Below, one piece after another: positions 52,989 to 64,000 of a DNA stretch of 64,000 nucleotides (positions are counted from its first letter, which is position 1; each line of letters opens with the position of its first letter). The position numbers were made by a program, and so were the translations under genes. The stretch lies in contig CM040443.1 of the NCBI GenBank assembly GCA_022749755.1, forward strand, positions 6,053,191 through 6,117,190. The letters are read 5' to 3'. The notes under the pieces were generated by a model. That model had not been told where the DNA came from. It ran no database searches and saw only the letters and a list, made by a program, of their open reading frames with translations. This DNA comes from Azadirachta indica. Its lineage: Eukaryota > Streptophyta > Magnoliopsida > Sapindales > Meliaceae.

Positions 52989-55900
52989 GCACAACTTTTC
53001 TTAAGAAATTTCTCTGATAAATATTACGAATTTATCATTTTTTTTTTAAGGAAAAAATGTAGTTTCACATGGTTCATGTTATCATATAGTTTAGTACTAT
53101 TTGTTATCAGTAATGTTAAATTTAAAATTAGAAAAGTAATATAGATTGTGGGTGGGAATTTTTTAATTTATTTTTTTCTTAGATTAATTGGGATATAAAC
53201 TTTAATTTATTAGTCTTACGCAATCTAAATAAAAAATTAAAAAAAAGTATTAATTAATTAATATATCAAGTCATCAATTCCCTTCGTTATTGGATTCCAT
53301 TAAATTAGTAATTCAAAATTTGTGCAATATTCATATATATTGTGGTTGTTTCTTAATAAAAATATTTTATTTAATTTTACATTATTGATAATAATACCCT
53401 TACCAAATGATCTTTAAAAAAATATGATCTAGAAAGTATTTGAGGGATTGTTATAGTATATGATTTTAGAACCATGAGTTATTCGATATTAATGTTCCAA
53501 TAAACAAAAGTAATTAAAAGAAAAGTTTTTGATACTGTAGATGACAAATAAAATTAAAAGTTACATATATAATCAAATCTTCAAAATCAGATTAAATTTC
53601 TTGCAAAAACTCCTCTCTCTCTCCTTTTCTCTTCTTCCTTTCCTCTCTCCCCCATCTGCCACTTTCATTCACCCATCCTTCTCGCCGAAGATAGAGAAAA
53701 TCTCTATGTCCGATAAAAAGTTTCAACTTGCTTTTTGTTTTTTGTTTTCTTTTTTTCAATAAGAGTAAATTTTCACCTACATTTATATTTGTGGTAAAGT
53801 ATTTTCATTTAATGATTATATCCACTTTATAATGATTTATTTTTACCCAAATTTAAATCTGTGGTGATCTTCTTATTTTTTACTTAATTATATTGTTGTG
53901 GTAGTTTTTTCTTTACAAATCTACAAATTTTATGAGTTATGAAAATAAATTTATTAAATTTTTCTTCTAGATCTGAGAGATTTTTTACTACAATAAATAT
54001 ATTATGAAAGATTTACTGTAATATTAATCAAACAGATCAACCACAAGAAGGAAGAACAGTAGAAATGAGCTGTAAAAAATTTTCTCAGAAAACTTCAACT
54101 TTAAATTTATTTTTTGTATTTTATATTCTTTATTTTGTTAAACTTTTCAAAAAATACCAATCATTAAGATGTTCTGTTATATATTCCTTGGTTTTAAAAT
54201 TTATTTCACTGTTTATTATAATTAATCTTTACAATATATTTACATACACCGGTGTAAATCTGATATTATAATTTTTTTTTAAGATAGAATGAAGTTTATG
54301 TTGTTGCTTAAAAAAAAAAACTTCGAAATCTAATTAAATTAAAGAAACCTAATAATCAATTATCATACTGATTTCAGCCGGACGAAACGGCGGTCTCCAA
54401 TATATTACTTTATTAACACGTCACCTTAAGTTAAGGAGGCGACTGACAACATTTGAATTGAATTAATTTGGTGGAATTTATTAGCTAGCAAGCATATATA
54501 TGTTTTGGTATTATTTGTCTTAGACTTTACATTATTTTGGCACAAATTTTTATGTGCATGCCTATCAAAATTGTTAGCAATTTTTCCACATTAATTTAAG
54601 TCACATACTAAATTAAAATTTTTCAATTAATTCACATTTACTTAAAAGTTTTCATCTACCCAATTTTCTAGATCATTTAGGGTTTTTGAAAAAAAAAAAA
54701 TAGTATGCATTTAAATTGTCCAATAGATAATCAAACGTATTTAATATAATAAAGAACATGCAACACATTGGAAGTATCGGAAACTCTCTTCTTTCTTTTT
54801 TTTTCTTTTTTGGATAAAACTTATTTAACTCTTAAATAATTTTTAACACACGTGCATTTATTTTTAATATATAATATATAACTGATTATCTTTATTTTTT
54901 GTGATCAATTATTTGTCACAACTTAATTTGTACGTGTTTACCGAGTAAAAGCTATTCCCCTAATTGTAGTGAGTGGACATGGTACTCACTTAATTTTTCT
55001 TTTTTGACTTTTCATCTATTCGCATAAATTTACAATTCATGTTCACACCCACATCTATCATAATACCTAGTTTTATATTAATTTAAGATTTTTTTTTATT
55101 AACACGCGACAGTTATAGTATAATCATTTTATAATACAATTAATTGTTTATATATAATAATAATTATTATTATTATTATAATGAAATAAGAATAATTTTT
55201 ATTTTTATAAAATTATTGAATTAAATTTTTATTTAAAATTTTAGATGAGAGTAAAAAATTTCACCCAATAAATATTAAATTTTGATCGTTATTTTTATTT
55301 AAATTTAAAATAATTTGAGAACATTAAGAATATCTCGTAGCGTCCGATCTATGCCAAGAAACTAAAGTTACTGGATTAAATTTAATTATTACAAATAATC
55401 TATTTGATCATCAGTTTTATTTTATAATAATAATAATAAATGAAGCCCAAGAGAAACAACTACTCGGATATGAGAGGAAGCAAGTAAGCAAATGGGAAAA
55501 GAAAAAGCAACGAGTGGTTCCACCATAATTGACTTGTTCTATCCTATTCACACAAAGAAAACAAACACAAAACAAAAAGAAAAAACACACACGCAAAAAC
55601 AAACAACTCACTCTCCAACTCCAACTTGCCCATTCTTCATCCATGAAACTACATTTAAAAAATCTTCGCAAAATTCCACGAGTCCTCATCTTCTAGTAAC
55701 CCCCTTCTATACAGACAGCCATATGCCAATATATGCGGAATAATAACATCCAAATCCTTGATTTCTCACATTTTTACAAATGAGAACATAGTTTTATCTA
55801 TTCATAACATATAGATCCCCATCTCTTTCCAGTAAATTACCTAGTCTTGACGTATTGTCATGTTGAACTGCCTACACATTTGGCTATTTTTTTTATATTA

Positions 55901-56641
55901 AAAACTACAACAAGTGTTGCTTAATATAAAATAGATGATTTATCTTTCGTTTAATCTTTTTCAAAGTTTGGTAGATGATAAAGTCTTTTTTTTTTCTATT
56001 TCAAATATATATAACTAACATATTAGGTAATTGATTACAATAAATTAGATTAGTTTCAACAGTATTGTTTTTAATAATAATAACTAAATGCTATATGAGT
56101 GCAAAGGTAGTTCAAGAACCCGTTTTCTTGTTACAATGACTAAATTATTTATTTGCCATATTTTAATAACCATAACAATAATCTTGTCATTTTAGTAAAG
56201 AATAGTGACCTATTTGTTACAAATCAACAAACTACATCCTTATTTAAAAAACATAAATTAAACAGCTAGCTTGGCTTTTGTCAGGTCCCACACGCATTTA
56301 CAGCCAGGGATTACCAGAAAATTAAAAAAAAAAAAATTATCAATGTCGTAACGAAAACAACAAGCATGCACCTTCCCTTAATTTTCCCCGTGAAAAGCCT
56401 AACGCGTCTTCTTCTTCCTCCTTCAACTGTTAAATAATTTCCATTTTTCGGCAGAGTTTCCACGATTATTTCCCATCTCATTTTCCCGTCAAAATATTCT
56501 GCCTACCGTTGACTCACTCGTCACCGTTTCCCCCCATATTTATATAAACCTTAATCTCCCACCAAACCCACCGTAACGAACAAATCTTCTTCATTTTCTA
56601 GTTTGAACAAATTTTCAAGCATTTCTGCAATCTTTCTCAAA
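52989..56641. other. Gene-free AT-rich interval
   Basis: About 3.6 kb between the GDSL and DUF4228 genes. It consists of homopolymer A/T runs and short open frames of low complexity (for example around 55417-55743) without recognisable similarity. The DUF4228 promoter lies in the last few hundred bases. Confidence 0.6.
56541..56547 (+). promoter_or_regulatory. TATA box of the DUF4228 gene
   Basis: TATATAA about 95 bases upstream of the chosen start codon, with a suitable spacing for a transcript start near 56575. Confidence 0.6.
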
Positions 56642-57178
56642 ATGGGCAATTACGTTTCCTGCACTTTAGCGACTCCCTTGATGAAGAACGCCAGGGGAGC
56701 GAGGGTGATTCTTCCCGGCGGAGAGATCAGACAGTTCAGGGAAATTGTAAACGCGGCGGAAGTGATGCTGGAGTGTCCAAATTTTTTTCTGACCAACGCG
56801 AAGTCTCTGCACATGGGGAGGAGATTCTCCCCCCTCGGCGCCGACGAGGAGCTGGAGATGGGAAATGTTTACATCACGTTTCCGATGAGGAGAGTGCATT
56901 CTGTAGTCACTGCGGCTGATATGGCCGCGCTTTTCATGGTTGCTAACTCTGCGGCTAAGAGAATATCCGGGAGCGGAAAGATGAGAGTCTCGCCAGAATC
57001 CGGTGAGAAGGCTGAAGGGTTGGATAATGGTAGTGAAGACAAGGGTTCATCAAGATTAAGCTTGGAGGGAATCGATGAAGGATTTCCGGTACCGGAGTTT
57101 ACGTACAGGTTAGTTTCCTGCAGGTCGAGGAAGCCATTGTTGGAAACTATAAAGGAAGAACCAGTTTGTTCGAGATAA
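56642..57178 (+). CDS. DUF4228 (PADRE) domain protein
   Basis: Intronless, 178 aa. The N-terminus MGNYVSCTLATP, with Gly2 and a nearby Cys, has the form of a myristoylation and palmitoylation signal and fits plasma-membrane attachment. The DUF4228/PADRE core follows: ARVILPGGEIRQFREIVNAA, AEVMLECPNFFLTNAKSL, FSPLGADEELEMGNVYITFP and the AADMAALFMVANSA segment. The C-terminus is Ser/Glu-rich and ends in a Tyr/Arg-rich tail (EFTYRLVSCRSRKP). The start at 56642 was preferred over the upstream in-frame codon at 56603 because family members begin MGN. Many Arabidopsis members respond to pathogens or abiotic stress, but the biochemical role is unknown. Confidence 0.92.
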   Translation: MGNYVSCTLATPLMKNARGARVILPGGEIRQFREIVNAAEVMLECPNFFLTNAKSLHMGRRFSPLGADEELEMGNVYITFPMRRVHSVVTAADMAALFMVANSAAKRISGSGKMRVSPESGEKAEGLDNGSEDKGSSRLSLEGIDEGFPVPEFTYRLVSCRSRKPLLETIKEEPVCSR

Positions 57179-59973
57179 TTTCTCTCTGCTTTTTCTGTTT
57201 TGCTTCATTTTCTGGGAAAATATTTTTGGCACAGAAAGTTGAAGCTGAAGATTAGGAAGAACGGATGAAGTTCTTCTTAAAAAGACGTGGGAATTGAGGG
57301 AAAAATTTTATATAGAATTTATTTTTATTAGGTTAATTATGTATGAATTAATTGTGGTTAGAGATATAATTAATTAAGTTTAGAAGTTTGTGTATAGTTT
57401 TTGGGCGAGTATACGAATGTTTATTGTTAGTAATATTGTATGTAATTTGTGATACTACTATACTAATTAATTTGAAAATTTTGCATAATTTGACATGAAT
57501 TCAATTGTTTTTATACTCTTCTCTGTTTTTCTTTTCATTTTTTTTAATATGCCCCGGATTTGCAAGTAATTTGAATTTTAATATGTTCAATCTCTAATAA
57601 CATTTCAAAAAGAATTAGTTGATCAAATTTAATATCCATGAAGAGCTTCTCTCTATTGTAATTTTTAGAGAATAAATTTCAAATAATACCTACAATATTA
57701 TAAATCTCATATTAAATGATTATCGTCAAATTAAACTATATAATAAAATACAAAATTTATTATAAATTAATCCGACAATATTGCGTGATAATGTTAATTA
57801 TCACAAATGGACACGTTAAGTAAACTTTTTTCTCTTTTTTTTTATATATTTATGTAATTCTAATTTTTTAAATTTTTGATATGATTCAAGATTTGAACAA
57901 TTCCTATTAGTTGTTTATAATGAAGCAAATTATTAGTCACTTCTCAAAATTTTCCCACTTATTATTCAGATAAAATAAATTATATTATGCTTAAGTAATA
58001 GATGGTGCATGGTTGGGCTTACGAATAGATAATACATAAGGTCGATCCCTTGGATGAATTGGGTGTATTGAGATGCCTAACGGGTGTATTTAGATTCAAT
58101 CTTATTTTTATCGGCTATATGCACAAACAAATCTTGTTGATTTCACAAATGATGTTAAATACACCCCATTTAATTTTAAAGACAACAGAGAGTTGAAAAA
58201 AAAAGGGTAATTGTTATTTCAAGAATTAATTTTATAGTAAAGATCTACATAATAGTGTTTAAATTTGTATTTTAACAAAGAAATTCTTGTAAGTTGTCAT
58301 TAATAATTCCATATAAAATTTTTCACTTTTTGTACTGTAAGACCCTCATCAATTAAGCTATTCTAAATGAATTCTTAGTAAAAACACTTCTTAGATGATC
58401 AAGAATTGTTTTTAGCACGTTTTTTAGATTTAATTACTTTTCAAATACTTTTAAGTTTGGCAAAAATCAATCTCTAAATATCGATTCTTGAGTTGGCAAA
58501 GATGAATTCTTAAGAAAGATATAATTTCTTTCACATATATAAATTAGATGCAGCAATTGTTAATTAATTAGCTAGCATGGAGCTTAATTAGAAGTTTAGT
58601 TGCGTATTCAATATGCAATTAAAGCTCATAATCTTAAGTATTAAAAAAAGCATATGTATATATTGGGGAGTTTTGAGATGATCATATTCATATATTACTT
58701 AGCTTTTTAGATGGGTAGGGTCAATGATCTCTTGATTCAAGTATTATATGGACAATAACATGAATAAATTAATTAAAAGCACAAAATATTTAAAAGATAA
58801 AAGAATAAAAAGAGAAAGAGAAATAGGAATTAATGTGCATATATATCTTCAATATCATCATATGTTAATTAATGCTATGCCATGGTTTGGCATATTCTTT
58901 GTCTTTTAATAATTTTAAGGGAACATAAGAGTTTTATTTTAAAAAATTAAAAGAAAAAAGTTTTATCTCCCAAAATCATCTAAACCCAATATATATAAAG
59001 AGATTTTAAAATTTTCATTAAAATAAAAGATTATCCACAATTAGTATAATAAATATTGTATTATTAGTTAAGTTTTATAAATAAATTAATATATATAACT
59101 TCATTTTATGTGTAAAAGATTTTTCTCCACTCACTGTCAGTCCTAGCTGCTATACGGATAGTACACCAATTTCTTGTGCTGGAAAACGGGCACTAGATTC
59201 CTGTGTTGTCTGCAATTTTGTGTATATGAATATCAAACAAACCCTAATTAATTTCAAACAATATATGAAAACATTCAAAGACGGTGGCTTCTTCCCCTTC
59301 TAATATAAACCCAAATCACATATATATGTCCTACTTTCTATTACATAATCGAAATTCAAATACAACCAACACCTTAATTAAGCCATCTCAATTAACACAT
59401 TTCTCCCAAAAGCTACAAGCAATTGGCAATTCCCAATTTAATATTTTCACTTTATTGAAGTTATTCTAAATATGTTTGAATTTGTTTTACTTCTACTTAA
59501 TTTTCAAAATATTACTTTTAAAAATTTGATATCATGATTTAATAGTTAATGTTTATAGTTTACCTTCCAACGTGAATTTATTATCTAGCATTTTTACCTA
59601 TAACAATTATTGTTATAGATTAAAAATTATATCACATCAATTTCAATTCCCTTACATACTTTTAAGCAAATTACTCCCACCAATTATTATATACAAATTC
59701 AATACAGTGGTTTTATCTGACATTGCCTCAATTCTAAAGATATATAATCACGTTGAGAAAAAAAAATATTATTGAGATCAAACATCATTTATTTGGTAAG
59801 ATTAAATATAAAAACAGATGAGAAATATTACCTACTGAATATAAGCTAGCTATATTTGCCTGCCAGCAAATCATCAAACTATCATACAAAATTAAATATA
59901 CATGCATGTGTTTTAAGATAAATAAAGTCATAAAGAAAAAAAGAAAGTTATAAATGTAGAAGGAGACCAAACT
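57179..59973. other. Gene-free AT-rich interval
   Basis: About 2.8 kb. The first 250 bases are the likely 3' UTR of the DUF4228 gene. The rest is AT-rich with only short fortuitous open frames (for example 59284-59469). Confidence 0.6.
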
Positions 59974-60484
59974 TCAGTTACCGCTAAGAAAAACAAACCC
60001 AAGTGCACCACCTACAAAACCAATAATCTCCATTGATGAACAACATATATCAGCTCTCTTTTGTTTATGATTATAACCAGTTTTGTAATTCCACCCATGT
60101 TTGGTTCTGCAACTCCTGTTGTTCATCACCATCTCCTTCTTCTCCACTTCCTCTATTCTCTTCTTTAACATACTCAAGTTTGTATCCACCATATCTGCAG
60201 ACTTTCCTGTCAAAAACAAAGAAAGTAAAAAACACTGCATGAAAAATTAAAACAAACCATTTTCAGAAATAAGCTAGGAAATCCGGGCCAAAAAGCCCGA
60301 ATCAATGTATATCTCTTCTTCATCTTGTTCTTTAGGATATGAATTTATATTAAGACTATTAATTTGTACCTTCATCTCTGATGCTTTTGGATGATCTGAC
60401 TTGGGGAAACTTGTTAGGTTGCTTCTTCCGCTCGCGACATGGGCAAAAGCTACTGAAACCAACAACTGCTAAAGAAGAAGCCAT
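59974..60484 (-). CDS. Small plant protein of unknown function with hydrophobic C-terminus
   Basis: Two exons, 60484-60370 and 60206-59974, joined GAAG|GTACAA to GACAG|GAAAG, give 115 aa in frame. I do not recognise the family. The N-terminus MASSLAVVGFSSFCPCRERK could be a short plastid or mitochondrial signal or a lipid-modified end. Next is a charged, probably coiled-coil helix (MLKKRIEEVEKKEMVM), a basic middle (KHGWNYKTGYNHKQKR), a CCSS motif and a Gly-rich hydrophobic C-terminus (IIGFVGGALGFVFLSG) that may span a membrane. A TATA box at a proper distance supports the gene. Expression evidence would be needed to be certain. Confidence 0.68.
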
Positions 60485-60530
60485 ATCTGGGAAGAGCAAA
60501 GTCGATAATCTGGCTTCCAATACTTTGCTT

Positions 60531-60537
60531 TTTTATA
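60531..60537 (-). promoter_or_regulatory. TATA box of the small two-exon gene
   Basis: TATAAAA on the minus strand, 47 bases upstream of the start codon. Confidence 0.55.
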
Positions 60538-63388
60538 GAGATTTGTTCCCATAAAAATATATTATTACAAGAAAATGATATATTGACAGCCGCTAACTCT
60601 CATGGAATTAACTCTTCTTTTGTATCTGATATGTATGTGCGATTAACTGCAATATTTTGCAGCACTATGGCAATGCACGGCTGTAGCTTTTCGCAGTAGG
60701 ATATCCCCCGCTGTATTTATATATAGTGCATAATATAACACACCAGACATCCCTGAGTTTTTATATTCTCATAAATAAGGGCATAGTTTGTCTATTTGTG
60801 ACCAATAGGTCCCCAATCCTTTTGAAATAACAAAATTACCTTTTCAACATCGAATCTTGACTATTATAATATTGAATTTCATTTGGGATTTGCTTATTGA
60901 GCTACTCAAGTTAAAGTTACAGTTGTGAATGAACTCGATAAATATTAAATATAAGTGAAAAAATAAATAATTCTCGTTAAAAGTTAATGTATTTACCCAA
61001 CATTTTAACTATTAACTTTTTAAAGACAATATAAGCACCATACTTAAAAATTAAGGACAAGAGTGCAGCGCCTTTAGGACATGAGGGGCCCAAATTTTTT
61101 TAAATGTTTTATTGTAAACCCCTACAATTTTACAAAATCATTAATTTACCCTTTAATTTATTAATTATTTTTAAAATGTTAGCCGACTAACTTTATCTTT
61201 TAAATATTTTGGTTCCCAATTATCTATTTTTAATTCCGCCCCTGACTAAGGATATGTTTATTATAGTTTAGATTCTACTTCATTTTAAAAATACAACTAA
61301 AAAAGTGTAATCTAAACAAAGTTATAATATTTCAATCCCAAGCATTCTTTTAACAGCATGAATGTAATGCACACAAAAAGGGTAGGTATTTCGGTCAATG
61401 AAATAGGGATTATGGATCAATTAAATTAGTACACAAACAGAAAAACTTATGTCTTTGCATATAAAAAAGTAAAAGCTTAGGGACTGAGATGTTATTGCTC
61501 CATATACATACATACATATATATATATATCTGCGTAGGTTTCGATATATAAGAGTATTAAAAAAAAAAAAAAAAGGAAATATGACAATGCATGACTAGAA
61601 TAGGATGGATTAATTAACCATGCACAAATGTACATGACTTGGCTTTGTTGATTATATAAAATAATTTTTTACTAAAAGCAGACTTGTCTTTGCTTTTCCT
61701 CATTTTCATGCCAACACTTGGTCACAATCTGGTAAAACCCCTTCTTTGGCAAGAGAAATTAAATATTCATCTAATTATTTTGCAGGATAAGAGACAAACT
61801 TTGAGATGATTTAGGGTTAATTTATAGGCTATGTACAATAATAAATAAATTATTGAAGTCTTTTTTAATTAATTTTTTTTCCATTGATGAAGATTAATCA
61901 AAAAAATTAATATGCATGCATGCATGTTTTGTTTATAGTAAGTGGTGTACCGGTGTTAGATAAATGTCTCCTTGTCAATCATCTAATCCTTTTTCTTTTG
62001 GCATCATTATATATTGTGAACCAAATTATATGAATGAGAGTATGTGACATCAATAATGTTGATACCACATGTTTTCTTGGTATGAGTTTGATTTGAAAGT
62101 AATTTTATAGAAAGCAGTTTTGGGTTTTTCTCTCTCTCTATATATATATATAGTTCTTTCTCATATCACATGATGATAACTTAAAAGTTAAAAATTTCCT
62201 TAATAAAGAGAGATTTTATTAATAACATTTTTTAAGGAGTTTATTCATTTTAGTCAAACATTAAAAAATAAGTAAAAATAATTTTGGTTATATATCAATA
62301 AATAATTATAATATAATATTTATTTTTATTTAATTAACAACGAACAAATTATGTTGTTGGAACTAGATAATTTAATTGATAGAATTGAGATTTCGAACAA
62401 CTCTGCTTGATCGCATTATAAATTTTAAAAAATAATTTGATTAATTTATAGCAAAATTGTATTTTAAAATAAATTAAAACAAAGAGGGAGAAAGAAAAAG
62501 TAGATATTTGGTCCATTTTTCATCACAAAGTAATAATTATTAGATTGAATAAATACACTAAATAGACAACTTTGAGGTACGTTTCATTCAATTTGGAAGA
62601 TGTCAATTTGTAAGAACATATTTCACAAAACAAAATCTTAAAATAACAAAACACATCTAAATTTTAAGTTGCATAAAGACTTGCATCATTTAATTTAATT
62701 ATTATTTGAAATATGGAATTTATAACCTACGAGCAAGAAGATATACAACCATCGCATACTTGCTGCTTTTATTTATTTATGTTATTAAATTTTGCAACAT
62801 CTATAATATCTATTTACAACATTAATATGGTGATTGCATAGGATCCTAAAATTTTTAAGAATTAAAAATAAGAACTTATGTGTCCCATAAAAGGATTGGA
62901 TTAATTAGATCTTTGAAAATAGATTAAATTTAATTTTATATATAACTTTATTTTTAAAATAAAAAAGAGTGTAAGAGATCTAACATCTCATTTTTGGAAT
63001 TTATTAATCCCATGATCCAGAAAATTCGATAGTAATTAATAGATTTAAAGTTGCTTAGTAATTAAGCCTTATTTTGTAATTAAAATAATGATTAGTCAAC
63101 ATGTTACCAGATTAAGGATTAATTAGATGTTTAGTAGAAGAAAAAAGTAATTAAGTTAATCAATATGAGAATAAGACATTGTAGTTTGGTAAGAAAACAA
63201 CAAGAATATATAAATTAAAAAGATAGAATAGGACTAGTACTGTCCATGCTAATTCAATCATTAATTACTTTGGTTGTCTATGTGTATTATTAATTAATTA
63301 ATTAAAAGAGATTAAGAACTTATTGATGCTTGCATAGATAGTTGCACTTGCATGTTAGGCTAATCAACCTTTTTTTAGTATTATAGTA

Positions 63389-63423
<35 letters not shown>

Positions 63424-63475
63424 GTATCTATATATATATACCTATATATATTTATATATGTATGTATGTATGTAT
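63389..63475. repeat. Compound microsatellite (TG)n(TA)n(TATG)n
   Basis: A TG run of about eight units grades into a TA run of about ten units, then interrupted TA and TATG units. Confidence 0.85.
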
Positions 63476-64000
63476 AGATGTATTTTCAATCTATCCATGT
63501 GATGGACACTATTTTTTTATTCCAATGATTGAATTGCAATTAGCAAAAAGTAATTAAACAGTCGATTTAGATAGTGATCAAGTAACAAATACTACTATTA
63601 ATATGCTTCTGCATCTATTTGTTGGGCTCGATCAATCATCTATTTGATCTCTAATTTTTCTTTTCTTTTTTTTTTTTTACATAAAAACACTGATTTGTTT
63701 GATAAAGCTTTTAAATAATTTAAATAATTAAAAATTTAAAATAATTTTGAAAATTTTTTATATAAATGATAATTTTTTTAATATATTATATTTTTTAATA
63801 CTTCAGTCAATAAGTTACATTTCAGTCTCTCAATTATTAATACACACCGCCTAAAAGATAATATATAAAATAAATTTATTAAAGTTAAAAAAAGGGGAAA
63901 TAATAATATTTTTTATCACTAAAACAATTAAATAACAATAAATATAGATCAAAATGGTATAGAAAGATAAATAAAATAAAATAAAATTGCAGTGGTTGGG

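Larger units (their letters stand above)
60485..64000. other. Gene-free AT-rich interval to the window end
   Basis: About 3.5 kb without supported coding sequence. It includes the promoter of the small two-exon gene, poly-A/T runs and several TA-rich microsatellites. No inverted-repeat element like those at 5170, 13308 and 26943 was recognised here. Confidence 0.6.

Noticed and set aside
53760..53900. Repeated ACC(T/C)A(C/A)ATTTA(T/A)AT(T/C)TGTGGT phrase
   Set aside because: Only two short copies about 90 bases apart; too little to call an element.
55417..55743. Overlapping open frames on both strands
   Set aside because: Low-complexity Cys/Phe or Lys/Thr composition, no gene signals around them, and no family resemblance.

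Overview
This window is nuclear DNA from a flowering plant, most likely a eudicot. Genes are split by GT-AG introns, the flanks are very AT-rich, and the families are typical of land plants: MATE/DETOXIFICATION transporters, SABATH methyltransferases, a GDSL esterase, a DUF4228 protein and a pKIWI502-type oxidoreductase. No rRNA gene, tRNA gene, CRISPR array or organellar gene block was found. Gene models were built by hand from splice sites. Each intact model keeps an open frame across all its exons, which is the main support for its boundaries.

Layout. 0.5-8.9 kb: two MATE transporter genes in divergent (head-to-head) orientation, separated by a long-inverted-repeat transposon. 9.4-11.6 kb: histone chaperone ASF1 on the minus strand, convergent with the second MATE gene. 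11.6-15.7 kb: gene-free, AT-rich DNA with a 1.1 kb Mutator-like element. 15.7-19.2 kb: the nuclear gene for the mitochondrial ATP synthase beta subunit (9 exons). 20.4-23.2 kb: a plastid-targeted pKIWI502-like FAD/NAD(P) oxidoreductase. 24.1-25.1 kb: a FAM133-like Ser/Asp/Lys/Arg-rich protein (minus strand) with a long upstream leader. 26.9-27.6 kb: a third inverted-repeat element. 28.0-29.4 kb: 18S rRNA dimethyladenosine transferase DIM1 (minus), sharing a divergent promoter with an ALIX/BRO1 gene (plus, 30.4-36.8 kb). 37.5-43.7 kb: three tandem SABATH methyltransferase copies on the minus strand, of which only the one furthest upstream (41694-43677) is intact. 45.0-50.7 kb: a 13-exon TTC5/STRAP-like TPR plus OB-fold protein (minus). 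51.5-53.0 kb: a GDSL esterase/lipase. 56.6-57.2 kb: an intronless DUF4228 protein. 60.0-60.5 kb: a small two-exon protein of unknown function. The remainder to 64 kb is gene-free, AT-rich DNA with microsatellites.

The genes do not form one pathway. Housekeeping genes (ATP synthase beta, DIM1, ASF1, ALIX, TTC5-like) sit between tandemly duplicated or specialised-metabolism families (MATE, SABATH, GDSL). The most informative non-genic signals are: a family of three AT-rich elements with long inverted repeats, flanked by about 10 bp target-site duplications and therefore Mutator-like; a sequence shared between the upstream leaders of the FAM133-like and DIM1 genes; the stepwise decay of the SABATH array; and an intron present in one MATE gene but absent from its neighbour. 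I found no convincing new biological system.
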